A stretch of 64,000 nucleotides of DNA from Erysipelotrichaceae bacterium (GTDB lineage: Bacteria > Bacillota_I > Bacilli_A > Erysipelotrichales > Erysipelotrichaceae). The notes below the pieces were generated by a model, which was given only the letters and a program-made list of their open reading frames with translations, did no database searches and was not told the DNA's origin. A program made the translations under genes and the position numbers. Below, piece after piece: positions 17,431 through 25,508 of this stretch (its first letter is position 1; every line of letters starts with the position of its first letter). Location: assembly GCA_017550145.1 (NCBI GenBank), contig JAFZQG010000015.1:1-64000 (forward strand), in the 5' to 3' direction.

Positions 17431-18144
17431 ATGCGCAAACTCTTCTTTGAATCTCTGAATTCGACCAATACCTATCTGAAGGAACATTATCCTGAACTTG
17501 AAGATCTGACCTTTGTTTTCGCAGAATATCAGAGTGAAGGCAAGGGCAGAAACGGCAGAAAGTGGCTTTCGGACAAGGGTGAGAGTCTGATGTTTTCGAT
17601 CCTGATCAAGGATCAAACACTGATTCAGAAATATCAGTCCTTATCAGTTATCTGTGCCTATACGATATTGAAAGTACTTAAGGATTACGGTATTGAAGAC
17701 GTTATGATCAAATGGCCTAATGATGTTTATGTTAAAGACTGTAAGATCTGCGGAATCCTGCTGGAAGCTGTTTCCAGGGAAATGATTGAAGCTCTGATCT
17801 GCGGTATCGGATTGAATGTCAATCAGAAAGAATTTGCCGGAGAATACAATACCGAACCGGTTTCGATGAGAATGTTACTTAATAGAGAAATCGAAATCAG
17901 AGAACTTCAAGAAAGAGTAAGCGAAAGCTTTATTGAGAATATTGAAAAACTTAAACGTGGATATGATTTCCATGAAGAGATCAGCGGTTACGATTATCTC
18001 AAAGACAAAGAAGTCTTTGCGTTGATCGGAAACGAAAGAAAAAGAGTAAAGGTCACAGGTATCGATGAGGATTATTCCTTAAAGGTAAACTGTGATGGTG
18101 AGGACTTGAATATCTCTTCGGGTGAGATTACTTTCCATTTATAG
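17431..18144 (+). CDS. birA: Biotin-[acetyl-CoA-carboxylase] ligase, HTH-less
   Basis: Activates biotin to biotinyl-AMP and transfers it to a carrier lysine. Motifs: ESLNSTNTYLKE (biotin pocket), EGKGRNGRKW (the GRGRxGR adenylate loop), KWPNDVYVKDCKICGILLE and CGIGLNVNQ. At 237 aa it lacks the N-terminal helix-turn-helix of repressor-type BirA, so it should be a pure ligase. Translationally packed 1 bp behind its probable substrate, the carrier with Lys82. A dedicated ligase inside the operon ensures the pump is biotinylated. Confidence 0.93.
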   Translation: MRKLFFESLNSTNTYLKEHYPELEDLTFVFAEYQSEGKGRNGRKWLSDKGESLMFSILIKDQTLIQKYQSLSVICAYTILKVLKDYGIEDVMIKWPNDVYVKDCKICGILLEAVSREMIEALICGIGLNVNQKEFAGEYNTEPVSMRMLLNREIEIRELQERVSESFIENIEKLKRGYDFHEEISGYDYLKDKEVFALIGNERKRVKVTGIDEDYSLKVNCDGEDLNISSGEITFHL

Positions 18145-18157
18145 AGGGGGAGTATAT

Positions 18158-19276
18158 ATGAGCTTTTTATACGAAAATCTGTTTGCCCTGACCTGGCAGC
18201 AGGTTACGATGTGGGTGATAGGCGGTATCCTGATCTATCTGGCGATCGAAAAGGATATGGAACCGTCATTACTGTTACCGATCGGTTTCGGTGCTATTCT
18301 GGCCAACCTGCCGTTTTCGGGTGCGGTATCACAGTACATTAACGGCGTGTTCCAGGAAGGACCGTTATCCACACTTTATGATGCGGGTATTGCGAATGAA
18401 CTGTTTCCGCTCTTACTGTTTATCGGTATCGGCGCAATGTGTGATTTCGGACCGTTACTTTCTAATCCGACATTAATGATGTTTGGTGCAGCGGCACAGT
18501 TCGGTATCTTCTTTACTTTCTGTATCGCTTCGATGTTTTTCCCGGTCAATGATGCGGCATCAATCGCAACGATCGGTGCAGCCGATGGACCGACGGCTAT
18601 CGTCGTAGCTCAGAAGCTACATTCGACTTATCTGTCGCCGATCATGGTGGCGGCATACTCATATATGGCTCTAGTTCCGATCATTCAGCCTCCGGTAATC
18701 AAACTGCTTACTACGAGAAAAGAAAGACTGATCAGAATGGACTATGAACCGAAGGATGTTTCGCGTGTTACCAGAATCCTTTTCCCGATCATCATTACGG
18801 TTATTGCTGGTCTGATTTCTCCGGCTTCCGTATCATTAGTCGGTTTCCTGATGTTCGGTAACCTGCTTAAGGAATGCGGCGTGCTCAATGGTTTATCCGA
18901 TACCGCTCAGGGTGCGATGGCCAATATGATCACCTTACTCTTAGGTATCACTGTTGCTTCGCAAATGCAGGCTGAACACTTCTTACAGGTCGATACCCTA
19001 ATGATCCTGGGCTTAGGCTTATTTGCCTTCGTCTTTGATACAGCCGGTGGTGTACTGTTTGCGAAATTCCTGAATATCTTCCTTAAGAAGAAGGTCAATC
19101 CGATGATCGGTGCAGCCGGTATTTCGGCTTTCCCGATGTCCGGAAGAATCATCCATAAGATGGGTTTGGAAGAAGATAATCAGAACTTCTTACTGATGCA
19201 TTCAATGGGTGTTAACGTTTCCGGCCAGATCGCTTCCGTTATTGCGGGTGGTCTGATCATGTCGTTCTTTATGTAG
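18158..19276 (+). CDS. oadB: Sodium-pumping decarboxylase membrane subunit OadB
   Basis: Integral membrane subunit that decarboxylates carboxybiotin and exports Na+. The 372 aa are almost wholly hydrophobic. Conserved features: the aspartate loop TIGAADGPTAIVVAQKL (equivalent to the essential Asp of Klebsiella OadB), the PPVIKLLTTRKER segment, and GAAGISAFPMSGRIIHKMG near the C-terminus. ATG 18158 follows GAGGGGGAG and is preferred to the upstream in-frame ATG 18122 inside birA. Gives a sodium-motive force in an organism with limited respiration. Confidence 0.95.
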   Translation: MSFLYENLFALTWQQVTMWVIGGILIYLAIEKDMEPSLLLPIGFGAILANLPFSGAVSQYINGVFQEGPLSTLYDAGIANELFPLLLFIGIGAMCDFGPLLSNPTLMMFGAAAQFGIFFTFCIASMFFPVNDAASIATIGAADGPTAIVVAQKLHSTYLSPIMVAAYSYMALVPIIQPPVIKLLTTRKERLIRMDYEPKDVSRVTRILFPIIITVIAGLISPASVSLVGFLMFGNLLKECGVLNGLSDTAQGAMANMITLLLGITVASQMQAEHFLQVDTLMILGLGLFAFVFDTAGGVLFAKFLNIFLKKKVNPMIGAAGISAFPMSGRIIHKMGLEEDNQNFLLMHSMGVNVSGQIASVIAGGLIMSFFM

Positions 19277-19287
19277 GAGGAGAGAAA

Positions 19288-19422
19288 ATGAATTTTACAC
19301 CGTTAAACTTTGTTTTGAATCTTCCTTACCTGCTTAAGGGAGAACTCGGACTGTTTACTGCTTTAGGGCTGATCGCCTTATCGACAATCGTTCTGAGTAT
19401 AATCTTCGAAGAAAAGAAATAA
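19288..19422 (+). CDS. 44-aa membrane protein at the end of the oad operon
   Basis: A short gene with excellent signals: TAGGAGGAG ends 5-6 nt before the ATG, 11 bp behind oadB, and the operon terminator follows at 19447. The product begins MNFTPLNFVLNLPYLLKG, then a hydrophobic helix (about residues 20-39, GLFTALGLIALSTIVLSIIF) and ends EEKK. It is not a family I know. Topology and position suggest a small accessory or stabilising subunit of the OadB pump, in the way small subunits support other ion pumps; this is inference. Confidence 0.75.
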   Translation: MNFTPLNFVLNLPYLLKGELGLFTALGLIALSTIVLSIIFEEKK

Positions 19423-19446
19423 TCATTCATTCTTGATATTCTTCAT

Positions 19447-19490
19447 AAAAGGATTCGATTTGTATCGGATCCTTTTATATTGTTTTTACA
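19447..19490 (+). terminator. Terminator of the pckA-oad operon
   Basis: AAAAGGATTCGAT-TTGT-ATCGGATCCTTTT, a 13-bp stem with one G-U, followed by a T-rich stretch. Confidence 0.9.
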
Positions 19491-19493
19491 TAC

Positions 19494-19507
19494 AAATTAG
19501 CTAATTT
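19494..19507. repeat. 14-bp perfect palindrome AAATTAGCTAATTT
   Basis: A perfect palindrome upstream of the DUF1016 nuclease. Shorter forms of it recur at 25170-25181 and 25194-25203 upstream of the GNAT module. It could be a regulator site or chance in AT-rich DNA. Confidence 0.35.
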
Positions 19508-19673
19508 ATATGTAATTATCAAAAAAATATGTTGATTTAGTATCAATAACTCTTTTTTTCTTGAGTGATATTAATAATTGAAATAAAATAAAGTTATACT
19601 TGAAAAAAAATCAAATGTGAAAATGAGGTACAAAATATAGGAACTGATTTTTCAGAAAGAAAGGGGAAGGACA

Positions 19674-20828
19674 ATGAATGAATTACAGAAATATGATGAA
19701 GCAGTAAAAACCATCAAAAGCGCAATCTTGCAGAGCCAGTATGAAGCCATACGTTCAGTGAACGAAAAACAGTTGAAACTGTATTACGGTATTGGCAAGT
19801 ACATTTCCATGAATTCTCGGAAAGGGTTCTGGGGCAAAGGCGCGATTGATGCCATAAGCGATAGACTGGATAAGGAATTGCCAGGATTGAAAGGTTTTTC
19901 CGCCAGAAATCTACGAAATATGAGAATATTCTTCGAAGAATGGACTGTTTTCGATCGACACATGACTGTTCTAACTAAAGAAGAACTTTTAGAAGAAGCA
20001 TCTGCCAAAAATGACGATAAAAATGCAATGCAAATTTGGCAGACACATCTGCCAAATTCAGAAGACTTTCCCATAAATGAATTTTTACAAGTGGGATTCT
20101 CTCATCACATTCTTATTCTGTCGAAAGTTAAGGACTATAATGAGCGCTTCTTTTATATCAGAAGAGTTGCATCAGATAAACTCAGTTATGAAGAACTGAA
20201 AAGAGGAATTACAGCTGATGATTATCATCATCAAGGCAGTCTCCCCAATAATTTTATGAGGACACTTCCAGCATCAGAACAGGCTTTCCGTGCTATAAAT
20301 GCTTTCAAAGATGAGTATCTATTGGATTATATTAATGTGGAAGAATTGGACATTCGAGATAAACAGGATATTGATGAACGGGTCGTAGAGAATACAATTA
20401 TTCACAATGTGAAAAACTTTATTCTGACATTTGGGAAGGGGTTTGCATTCATCCGTAATCAGTACCATCTGGATGCATTTGGTGAGGACCAGTACATCGA
20501 TCTTTTGTTTTTTAATCGAGAGTTAAATTGTCTGGTGGCAGTGGAATTGAAAACCGGAAAGTTTAAAACATCTTATCTCGGACAATTGCAAGGATATCTG
20601 AGCTTGCTGGATGGTTTTGAGCGCAAACCGCATGAGAATCCGGCAATCGGTATTATTCTTTGCAAGGACATGAATAAAACCTTTGTTGACTATGTAATTC
20701 AGGACTACACCAAGCCGATGGGCGTAGCAACATACAAAACATCAAAAGATATGTCGGAGGAACTGCGCAAAGCTCTACCTGATGTTGAAGATCTGAAAAG
20801 GGTACTGAATTCAGAAGAAGAATTGTGA
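19674..20828 (+). CDS. DUF1016/YhcG-family PD-(D/E)XK nuclease
   Basis: A 384-aa member of the YhcG/DUF1016 family. The N-terminal helical domain shows YYGIGKYIS, WGKGAIDAISDRLDKELP and FSARNLRNMRIFFEEW. The C-terminal nuclease fold carries the acidic residue in DQYIDLLFFN and the core VAVELKTGKF (Glu near 291, Lys near 293), then YLGQLQGYLSLLD. Family members often neighbour restriction-modification, toxin-antitoxin or other accessory genes; E. coli RpnA-like functions are not established for this one. An AAAGGGGAAGGA stands before the ATG. An Xre-type protein follows after 43 bp. Probably accessory. Confidence 0.88.
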   Translation: MNELQKYDEAVKTIKSAILQSQYEAIRSVNEKQLKLYYGIGKYISMNSRKGFWGKGAIDAISDRLDKELPGLKGFSARNLRNMRIFFEEWTVFDRHMTVLTKEELLEEASAKNDDKNAMQIWQTHLPNSEDFPINEFLQVGFSHHILILSKVKDYNERFFYIRRVASDKLSYEELKRGITADDYHHQGSLPNNFMRTLPASEQAFRAINAFKDEYLLDYINVEELDIRDKQDIDERVVENTIIHNVKNFILTFGKGFAFIRNQYHLDAFGEDQYIDLLFFNRELNCLVAVELKTGKFKTSYLGQLQGYLSLLDGFERKPHENPAIGIILCKDMNKTFVDYVIQDYTKPMGVATYKTSKDMSEELRKALPDVEDLKRVLNSEEEL

Positions 20829-20871
20829 TGATATTATTGTAGAGATAAAGAAACAATACGAGGTATAAAAA

Positions 20872-21192
20872 ATGGCACAAAAGAATGAATTTTATGGAAG
20901 CATCGTTCGTGGTTTAAACGAAGCAATTGAAGGAAAAAATGTAAAGAACAGTAAAAGATCAATTGCTGTAATGCCAATCAAACACTATTCTCCGAAAAGA
21001 ATTATAGAGATCAGAAAGAAATCAAATTTATCTCAGAAAATGTTTGCAGAATATATGGGTGTTTCCATTAAAACGGTTGAAGCATGGGAAAGCGGAAAAA
21101 ACACACCATCAGGAAGTTCAAGCAGAATCTTATCGATGTTTGAAATGGATGATGATCTTACAAAAAGATTTCCGTTTGTTACAGAAGGATAA
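20872..21192 (+). CDS. Xre-type HTH protein, NadS/HigA-like antitoxin or regulator
   Basis: A 106-aa protein with a C-terminal helix-turn-helix: SPKRIIEIRKKSNLSQKMFAEYMGVSIKTVEAWESG (in two halves, about residues 42-78). The pattern of SQ..FA..MGVS..TVE.WE.G is that of HigA/NadS/MqsA-type antitoxins. No RelE/HigB toxin gene adjoins it; the only neighbour on the same strand is the DUF1016 nuclease upstream. It may regulate that gene, or be an orphan antitoxin. A GAGGT lies before the ATG. Its terminator also serves mscS on the other strand. Confidence 0.8.
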   Translation: MAQKNEFYGSIVRGLNEAIEGKNVKNSKRSIAVMPIKHYSPKRIIEIRKKSNLSQKMFAEYMGVSIKTVEAWESGKNTPSGSSSRILSMFEMDDDLTKRFPFVTEG

Positions 21193-21199
21193 TTATTAA

Positions 21200-21238
21200 A
21201 AGGTCCGTTAGTTCATAAGAACAATCGGACCTTATTTT
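21200..21238. terminator. Bidirectional terminator between Xre gene and mscS
   Basis: AAGGTCCG (21200-21207) pairs with CGGACCTT (21226-21233), with a weaker inner GTTC/GAAC stem, and is followed by ATTTT. It abuts the mscS stop codon. Confidence 0.78.
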
Positions 21239-22010
21239 AATACATTTCTATTTTGTGTTTCTTCAAGGCTTTATATATTTCAGGCAGTACTCTGTTTCTG
21301 ACTTCACCGAAGTCCTGAAGTGTTTTTGTGTGGATAGGGAAGGCAGCCAGATAGCCGTTCTTATCGATACTCTTAATAACAAGTTTGGTATCTTTGCCCT
21401 GATTAACAAGCTCTTCTTTATCCAGGATATCATCGATGATCTTCTGAACTTTATCAAGATCGGTATTTCCCATGAGTTTCAGTTCGATAAGTTCGGAATA
21501 GTTACCGGAACTCATATCTTCGATGACGGCCGTATTCATGATCGTATTAGGAATAATGATTTCGGTATGTTCCTGAGTTAAGAGAACAGTATGGCGGAAG
21601 TTGATTTCCTGAACCGTACCGGAGAGTCCTCTTTCTTTGATGAAGATGATATCTCCGACTTTGAAAGGCTGATGGATCGCCAGGAAGAAACCGGCAATAT
21701 AGTTTCCGAAGGTCGTCTGGGCGGCAATACCGACGGCGACAGCTACGATACTGGTTGCGCCCAAGATCGTGTCACCTAAGGAACTTAACGGTTTGATCTG
21801 TTTGATTATGATAGTAATACAGACCAGCCAGACAATAGTTCTGATGGTCAGATATAAATACTGATTGGTTGTGATCTTGTCTTTGTGTTTCTCGTTGAAC
21901 CTTCTGGTCAATGTCTTGCATATAAGATCGGCAACGATTGCCATCAGTAAGGTTACAATCGAGGAGATCAGAAAGAAAGTAAATCCGTTAGTAAAAAATG
22001 TATCATTCAT
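21237..22010 (-). CDS. mscS: Small-conductance mechanosensitive channel MscS family
   Basis: A 257-aa channel protecting against hypo-osmotic lysis. Three membrane helices: residues about 9-30, 52-68 (TIRTIVWLVCITIIIKQI) and the pore helix TM3 about 80-112, with the Ala/Gly-rich ATSIVAVAVGIAAQTTFGNYIAGF. The beta domain follows: PFKVGDIIFI, GTVQEINFRHTVLLT and IIIPNTIM, all signature MscS positions. The leading ATG has no Shine-Dalgarno; a promoter ending 6 nt before it suggests a leaderless mRNA. It is separately promoted from the EAL gene upstream. Confidence 0.94.
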   Translation of the reverse strand: MNDTFFTNGFTFFLISSIVTLLMAIVADLICKTLTRRFNEKHKDKITTNQYLYLTIRTIVWLVCITIIIKQIKPLSSLGDTILGATSIVAVAVGIAAQTTFGNYIAGFFLAIHQPFKVGDIIFIKERGLSGTVQEINFRHTVLLTQEHTEIIIPNTIMNTAVIEDMSSGNYSELIELKLMGNTDLDKVQKIIDDILDKEELVNQGKDTKLVIKSIDKNGYLAAFPIHTKTLQDFGEVRNRVLPEIYKALKKHKIEMY

Positions 22011-22016
22011 AGTTTT

Positions 22017-22046
22017 AGTATAGCTTATCTATTAAAAAGGCATCAA
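22017..22046 (-). promoter_or_regulatory. mscS promoter, predicted leaderless
   Basis: Minus strand: -35 TTGATG (22041-22046), 18-bp spacer, -10 TATACT (22017-22022), then AAAACT and the ATG. The predicted start point is at or within one base of the AUG. The -35 overlaps the stop codon of the upstream EAL gene. Confidence 0.68.
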
Positions 22047-22055
22047 TCTGATGCC
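22031..22055 (-). terminator. Terminator of the EAL gene, overlapping the mscS promoter
   Basis: Minus strand GGCATCA-GAT-TGATGCC followed by TTTTTAAT. The right arm of the hairpin contains the mscS -35 hexamer. Confidence 0.8.
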
Positions 22056-24943
22056 TGGGTTACTGCGTGAAGAATGACAATATATTCGATAGATCCCCGA
22101 TCTTTAACTCTGTCAGCTCTGGCGGCAAGATTCAGTTTTCTGCCATCAGGAAGTGTGACTTTTAATCCTTTACTGCTGCCGCTGATCGAATTAATGAAGA
22201 TCTCTGTATACTGATGATGCGGAATGTCATCACGGTAACCTTCAATCATCTTGCAGAAATCACCGTTATTTAAGGCTTCTTCAAACTGTTTGGCTTCCAT
22301 GCCTAAAGTGTTCTTTAAGCCGTGGACCGCAACTTCATATTCGAGCACGTTGTTTTTGCGGTGCAGGAAGAGGATGGAGTCGGTCAGATAATCGGAAAGG
22401 ATCGCCATCTGGTTTCTGATGTGCATGACATCGGTAATATCGATAATGGTCGACTGCCAGCATGGTATACCGAAGTTATCGGAGAGTCTGTTCTGTTCGG
22501 CAACATAGATATAATCACCGTTCTTGCGGATTATTCTGTAAGGCGTTATATTACCTTTTTTATTGCGAATATAATCTTTAGCCTGTTTCTGTAGTAGTTC
22601 ACGATCATCCGGATGGACCATATTGATGTAGAGATTATTGAACATCTTCTGGATCTCTTCCTCATTAAAACCGGTGAGTGACTGGAAACTCCTGGAAATA
22701 TACAAGAATTCATATGTATCATCGGTCGTACAGCGGTAGTAGCCGCCCGGGAAGTCCGTATTGATATACTGCAGTTCCGAAACATCGTGAGCCGAGACAT
22801 AGAACTGTTTGCCTTGATCGTTTTCTCCGACAAAATAGATCTGTAAAGACAGTGAAGATACCGTACCGTCCGGTCTGTAGGCTCTTACGACACCTTTGGA
22901 TCCGATGGTATGATTATCGACTGCTTCCTGTAATAATTTATAAAGCTTCTGATCATCACCCGGATACATGGCATCCTGAATGTGGATCTTGCGTTTGATG
23001 AATTCACTGACGTCGATTCCAACCATCTGGAAGAACTGCTGGTTATATCTGATGATGTCGACATCCTTGCCGTTCCAGTTATAGAAGACCACCGGTCCGA
23101 TGATGTTGTTTAACATGGTGTCAGAATAGATGTTTTCATCCATGAATTCCCTGATGTTTAACTGCTGATTGGCTTTGAAGATGAAACCATGGGTATCGAT
23201 ATTGTTTTCATCACAGATAAGTTCTTCAAAATCTTCCAAAGGCATCGGTTTGTGGAAGTAGTATCCCTGCATGTAGCTGCAGCCCAGATCCGATAGGAAC
23301 TTCAGCTGAGCATCGGTTTCGACACCTTCGACGATGATCGGAGTGGCAAGGTTTCTGGTCATATTCAGGATGGATTCCAGAATACTGACACCTTTCTGTT
23401 CCTCGGTATTGCCGATCTTCAAAAACTGCGCATCGAGTTTAATGACATCGACACTGACACTTCTCAACATATTTAAAGAAGAATAGCCTGATCCGAAGTC
23501 ATCCATCAGGACGAGGAAACCGAATTCTCTTAATTTCTGAATCGTTTCACCGACAACGTTAGCGTCCTGGGCATAGGCCGATTCGGTTATTTCGACTTTG
23601 ATATTGTTTATATTGAGATCATATTTCTTAACAAGACCAGACAGATATTCCGGTACATCGATCGAGAAGATATCGATTCTTGAAACATTGATGGAGATTG
23701 GAACCGGCGTATGACCATCATCGATCCATTTTCTTAACCACTTGCAGACTTCTTCCCAGATGAAAACGTCCAGTTTGATGACAATACTGTATTTTTCTAA
23801 AACAGGGACAAAGACAGCCGGTGATACAAAAGAACCGTCTTTTCTGTGCCATCTGGCCAGAGCTTCGGCACCGACGATCTTATAGTCCGGAACTCTGCAC
23901 TGCGGCTGGAGCCAGAAATCGATGAGACCGCCGTTTATCGCATCTTCGAATTCATTAAGTAAACGGTATTCTTCGGAGTTCTGTTTATGAAGTTCCGCAT
24001 TATAGACTTTGATATGGTGATTCAGATCATGTTTGATTTCTTCAACAGTCAAAGCAGCACGGTTGAAGTATTCACGGATATCAACGCAGCTTCCGTCGAT
24101 TATGGCAATACCCAGAGCCGGAATAAAACCTTCAATCCTGCTGACTGAAGAAATAATTTTTAACAGATCGTTCTGAAGATTATTGATGGTATCTTCATCG
24201 TATGGGATTATCAGAACGAATTCTTCCTGACCCATGTAGCCCGGCATACCGTTATTGTCGGCAGCTGTCCTCTTTAAGACTTCGGCAACTCTGGTTAAAA
24301 GATACTGTCCCTCATCAAGACCGTACCAGTCGGAGAAGAGTTTATGATGGACGATATTGATATTGATGACACACCAGCTTCCATCAGTTTCCAGGGTATT
24401 GAGGAATTTCTGAGCCGGACGGTAGAAGTTCATGCCATCCAGTAATCCGGTTATTTCTTCCCTGATGACTGTTTCTCCAAGGAAAGTCTTGGCGACATTT
24501 TCTTTCTTAAGATCAAAGACATAACATATGACGGTATCTTCGTCTAAGCCGAAGATCTTTCCGGAAATAAAGAACTGATGCGTGTCGATCCAGTTATCAT
24601 CAGTTCCTTTTATACGGAAGACGCCACTGATTACGCCTTTCTTATCTTCAGCAGCCAGACGTTCCTTTAAAGTATCGGGATCGGCAATTTCCTTATAAGA
24701 CTTTGCATCATCCGGATGAACAAAGCTCTCGATTGCGAAATTATAAAGACGGTTAAAATCACCCTGCAGCATATTGCCCATAAACTTGTTGTCGGTATGG
24801 GTAAGCATACGGTAGGTCTTGTCCTTGAGGTTGATTTCGATTTTCTCATCAAAGTCACTGCTGTCTAACTTTTCGGCAATACTGAAATAGTCTTTGGGAT
24901 CGCAGTTTCTGATCAGAGCTTTGAAGTTGTATTTTTCTTTCAT
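22043..24943 (-). CDS. Multidomain PAS/degenerate GGDEF/EAL c-di-GMP phosphodiesterase
   Basis: A 966-aa signalling protein without membrane segments. An N-terminal PAS-like region (to about 135) precedes a degenerate GGDEF domain in which the signature reads MGQEEF (about 237), so no cyclase activity is expected. The EAL domain (about 320-570) looks intact: AEALARWH, ISINVSRIDI, VEITES, MDDFGSGYSSLNML, IKLDAQFLK, IVEGVET and MQGYYFHKPMP. Two PAS domains follow (about 600-720 and 735-860; FLYISRSFQSLTGFNEEE) and a C-terminal tail of unknown type. Expected to cleave c-di-GMP in response to a PAS-sensed cue, perhaps affecting the type IV pili. The ATG has only a weak GAGAT upstream. Confidence 0.9.
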   Translation of the reverse strand: MKEKYNFKALIRNCDPKDYFSIAEKLDSSDFDEKIEINLKDKTYRMLTHTDNKFMGNMLQGDFNRLYNFAIESFVHPDDAKSYKEIADPDTLKERLAAEDKKGVISGVFRIKGTDDNWIDTHQFFISGKIFGLDEDTVICYVFDLKKENVAKTFLGETVIREEITGLLDGMNFYRPAQKFLNTLETDGSWCVININIVHHKLFSDWYGLDEGQYLLTRVAEVLKRTAADNNGMPGYMGQEEFVLIIPYDEDTINNLQNDLLKIISSVSRIEGFIPALGIAIIDGSCVDIREYFNRAALTVEEIKHDLNHHIKVYNAELHKQNSEEYRLLNEFEDAINGGLIDFWLQPQCRVPDYKIVGAEALARWHRKDGSFVSPAVFVPVLEKYSIVIKLDVFIWEEVCKWLRKWIDDGHTPVPISINVSRIDIFSIDVPEYLSGLVKKYDLNINNIKVEITESAYAQDANVVGETIQKLREFGFLVLMDDFGSGYSSLNMLRSVSVDVIKLDAQFLKIGNTEEQKGVSILESILNMTRNLATPIIVEGVETDAQLKFLSDLGCSYMQGYYFHKPMPLEDFEELICDENNIDTHGFIFKANQQLNIREFMDENIYSDTMLNNIIGPVVFYNWNGKDVDIIRYNQQFFQMVGIDVSEFIKRKIHIQDAMYPGDDQKLYKLLQEAVDNHTIGSKGVVRAYRPDGTVSSLSLQIYFVGENDQGKQFYVSAHDVSELQYINTDFPGGYYRCTTDDTYEFLYISRSFQSLTGFNEEEIQKMFNNLYINMVHPDDRELLQKQAKDYIRNKKGNITPYRIIRKNGDYIYVAEQNRLSDNFGIPCWQSTIIDITDVMHIRNQMAILSDYLTDSILFLHRKNNVLEYEVAVHGLKNTLGMEAKQFEEALNNGDFCKMIEGYRDDIPHHQYTEIFINSISGSSKGLKVTLPDGRKLNLAARADRVKDRGSIEYIVILHAVTQASD

Positions 24944-25286
24944 GTTAAATCTCAGCTTCTATTTCACGTTATTTAACCTGGCCATCAATGAACAATTGTC
25001 AGGAACAGTTTCTGATTAAATATCTTGATTATGTTTGAATTACAGTTAACTTATCTGTATACCTAATTCTACCTTATAACATGTATTTTTGGGAATAAAT
25101 TAACATGGATTATTTATATTAAAAAACCTTGTTTTATAAGCAAATAAAGGGAGTCTGATCAGGCTTTTCAAATTAGCTAATGAAATTTGAAGTAAATTAG
25201 CTAAAAGCCCCATTTTAAAGGCTTTTTTCGATGTTTTTTAGCAGATTTCTATTACTTTGCACACATAAAAGTGGGCCTGAAAATGA
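24944..25286. other. Intergenic region with repeated AATTAGCTA sites
   Basis: About 340 bp between the divergent EAL and small-protein genes, strongly AT-rich. It holds AAATTAGCTAAT at 25170-25181 and AAATTAGCTA at 25194-25203, 24 bp apart, directly before a terminator-like hairpin (25203-25228), and the GNAT-module promoter at its right end. I see no gene and no recognisable RNA in the remainder. Confidence 0.5.
25203..25228 (+). terminator. Stand-alone terminator-like hairpin
   Basis: AAAAGCC (25203-25209) pairs with GGCTTTT (25220-25226), followed by further T. No plus-strand gene ends before it, so it may insulate the GNAT module or end a short unrecognised RNA. Confidence 0.55.
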
Positions 25287-25292
25287 TATAAT
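25284..25292 (+). promoter_or_regulatory. Extended -10 promoter of the GNAT module
   Basis: TGATATAAT; the predicted start lies about 30 nt before the first small gene, leaving room for its GAAGGAGGT ribosome site at 25311-25319. Confidence 0.6.
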
Positions 25293-25328
25293 AAATGTGT
25301 AAGAAAAAGTGAAGGAGGTACATAAAAA

Positions 25329-25508
25329 ATGAGTGAGATCAGATATGGAAAACCCAATATGAACAACCTTCCATATGAGCTTGGAAAGGCAATATTTGAA
25401 GAGATTCGAAATTCGCCTAGAGTAGATCGAGAAGCAATACGAAAAGAAGTAGAAGAGTTTAAGAAAAGAGTTATCGAAGAAAGAAGAAGGAAGGGCTATG
25501 ATTACTAG
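25329..25508 (+). CDS. 59-aa small protein A, first gene of the GNAT module
   Basis: A short gene with GAAGGAGGT before the ATG. It begins MSEIRYGKPNMNNLPYELG and continues with a helical, charged C-terminal half (EVEEFKKRVIEERRRKG). It is a paralogue of the protein at 26087: 24 of the first 26 residues are identical while the codons differ at many third positions, a sign of selection on the protein. The last 11 bases overlap the GNAT gene, so translation is probably coupled. It does not look like a ribbon-helix-helix antitoxin. Order, size and overlap suggest an antitoxin or partner of the acetyltransferase; function unproven. Confidence 0.78.
   Translation: MSEIRYGKPNMNNLPYELGKAIFEEIRNSPRVDREAIRKEVEEFKKRVIEERRRKGYDY

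Noticed and set aside
17431-18144. BirA as a biotin-operon repressor
   Set aside because: The protein lacks the N-terminal helix-turn-helix; it can only be a ligase.
24944-25228. A riboswitch or small RNA ahead of the GNAT module
   Set aside because: Apart from one terminator-like hairpin I see no conserved riboswitch core or promoter that would start such an RNA.
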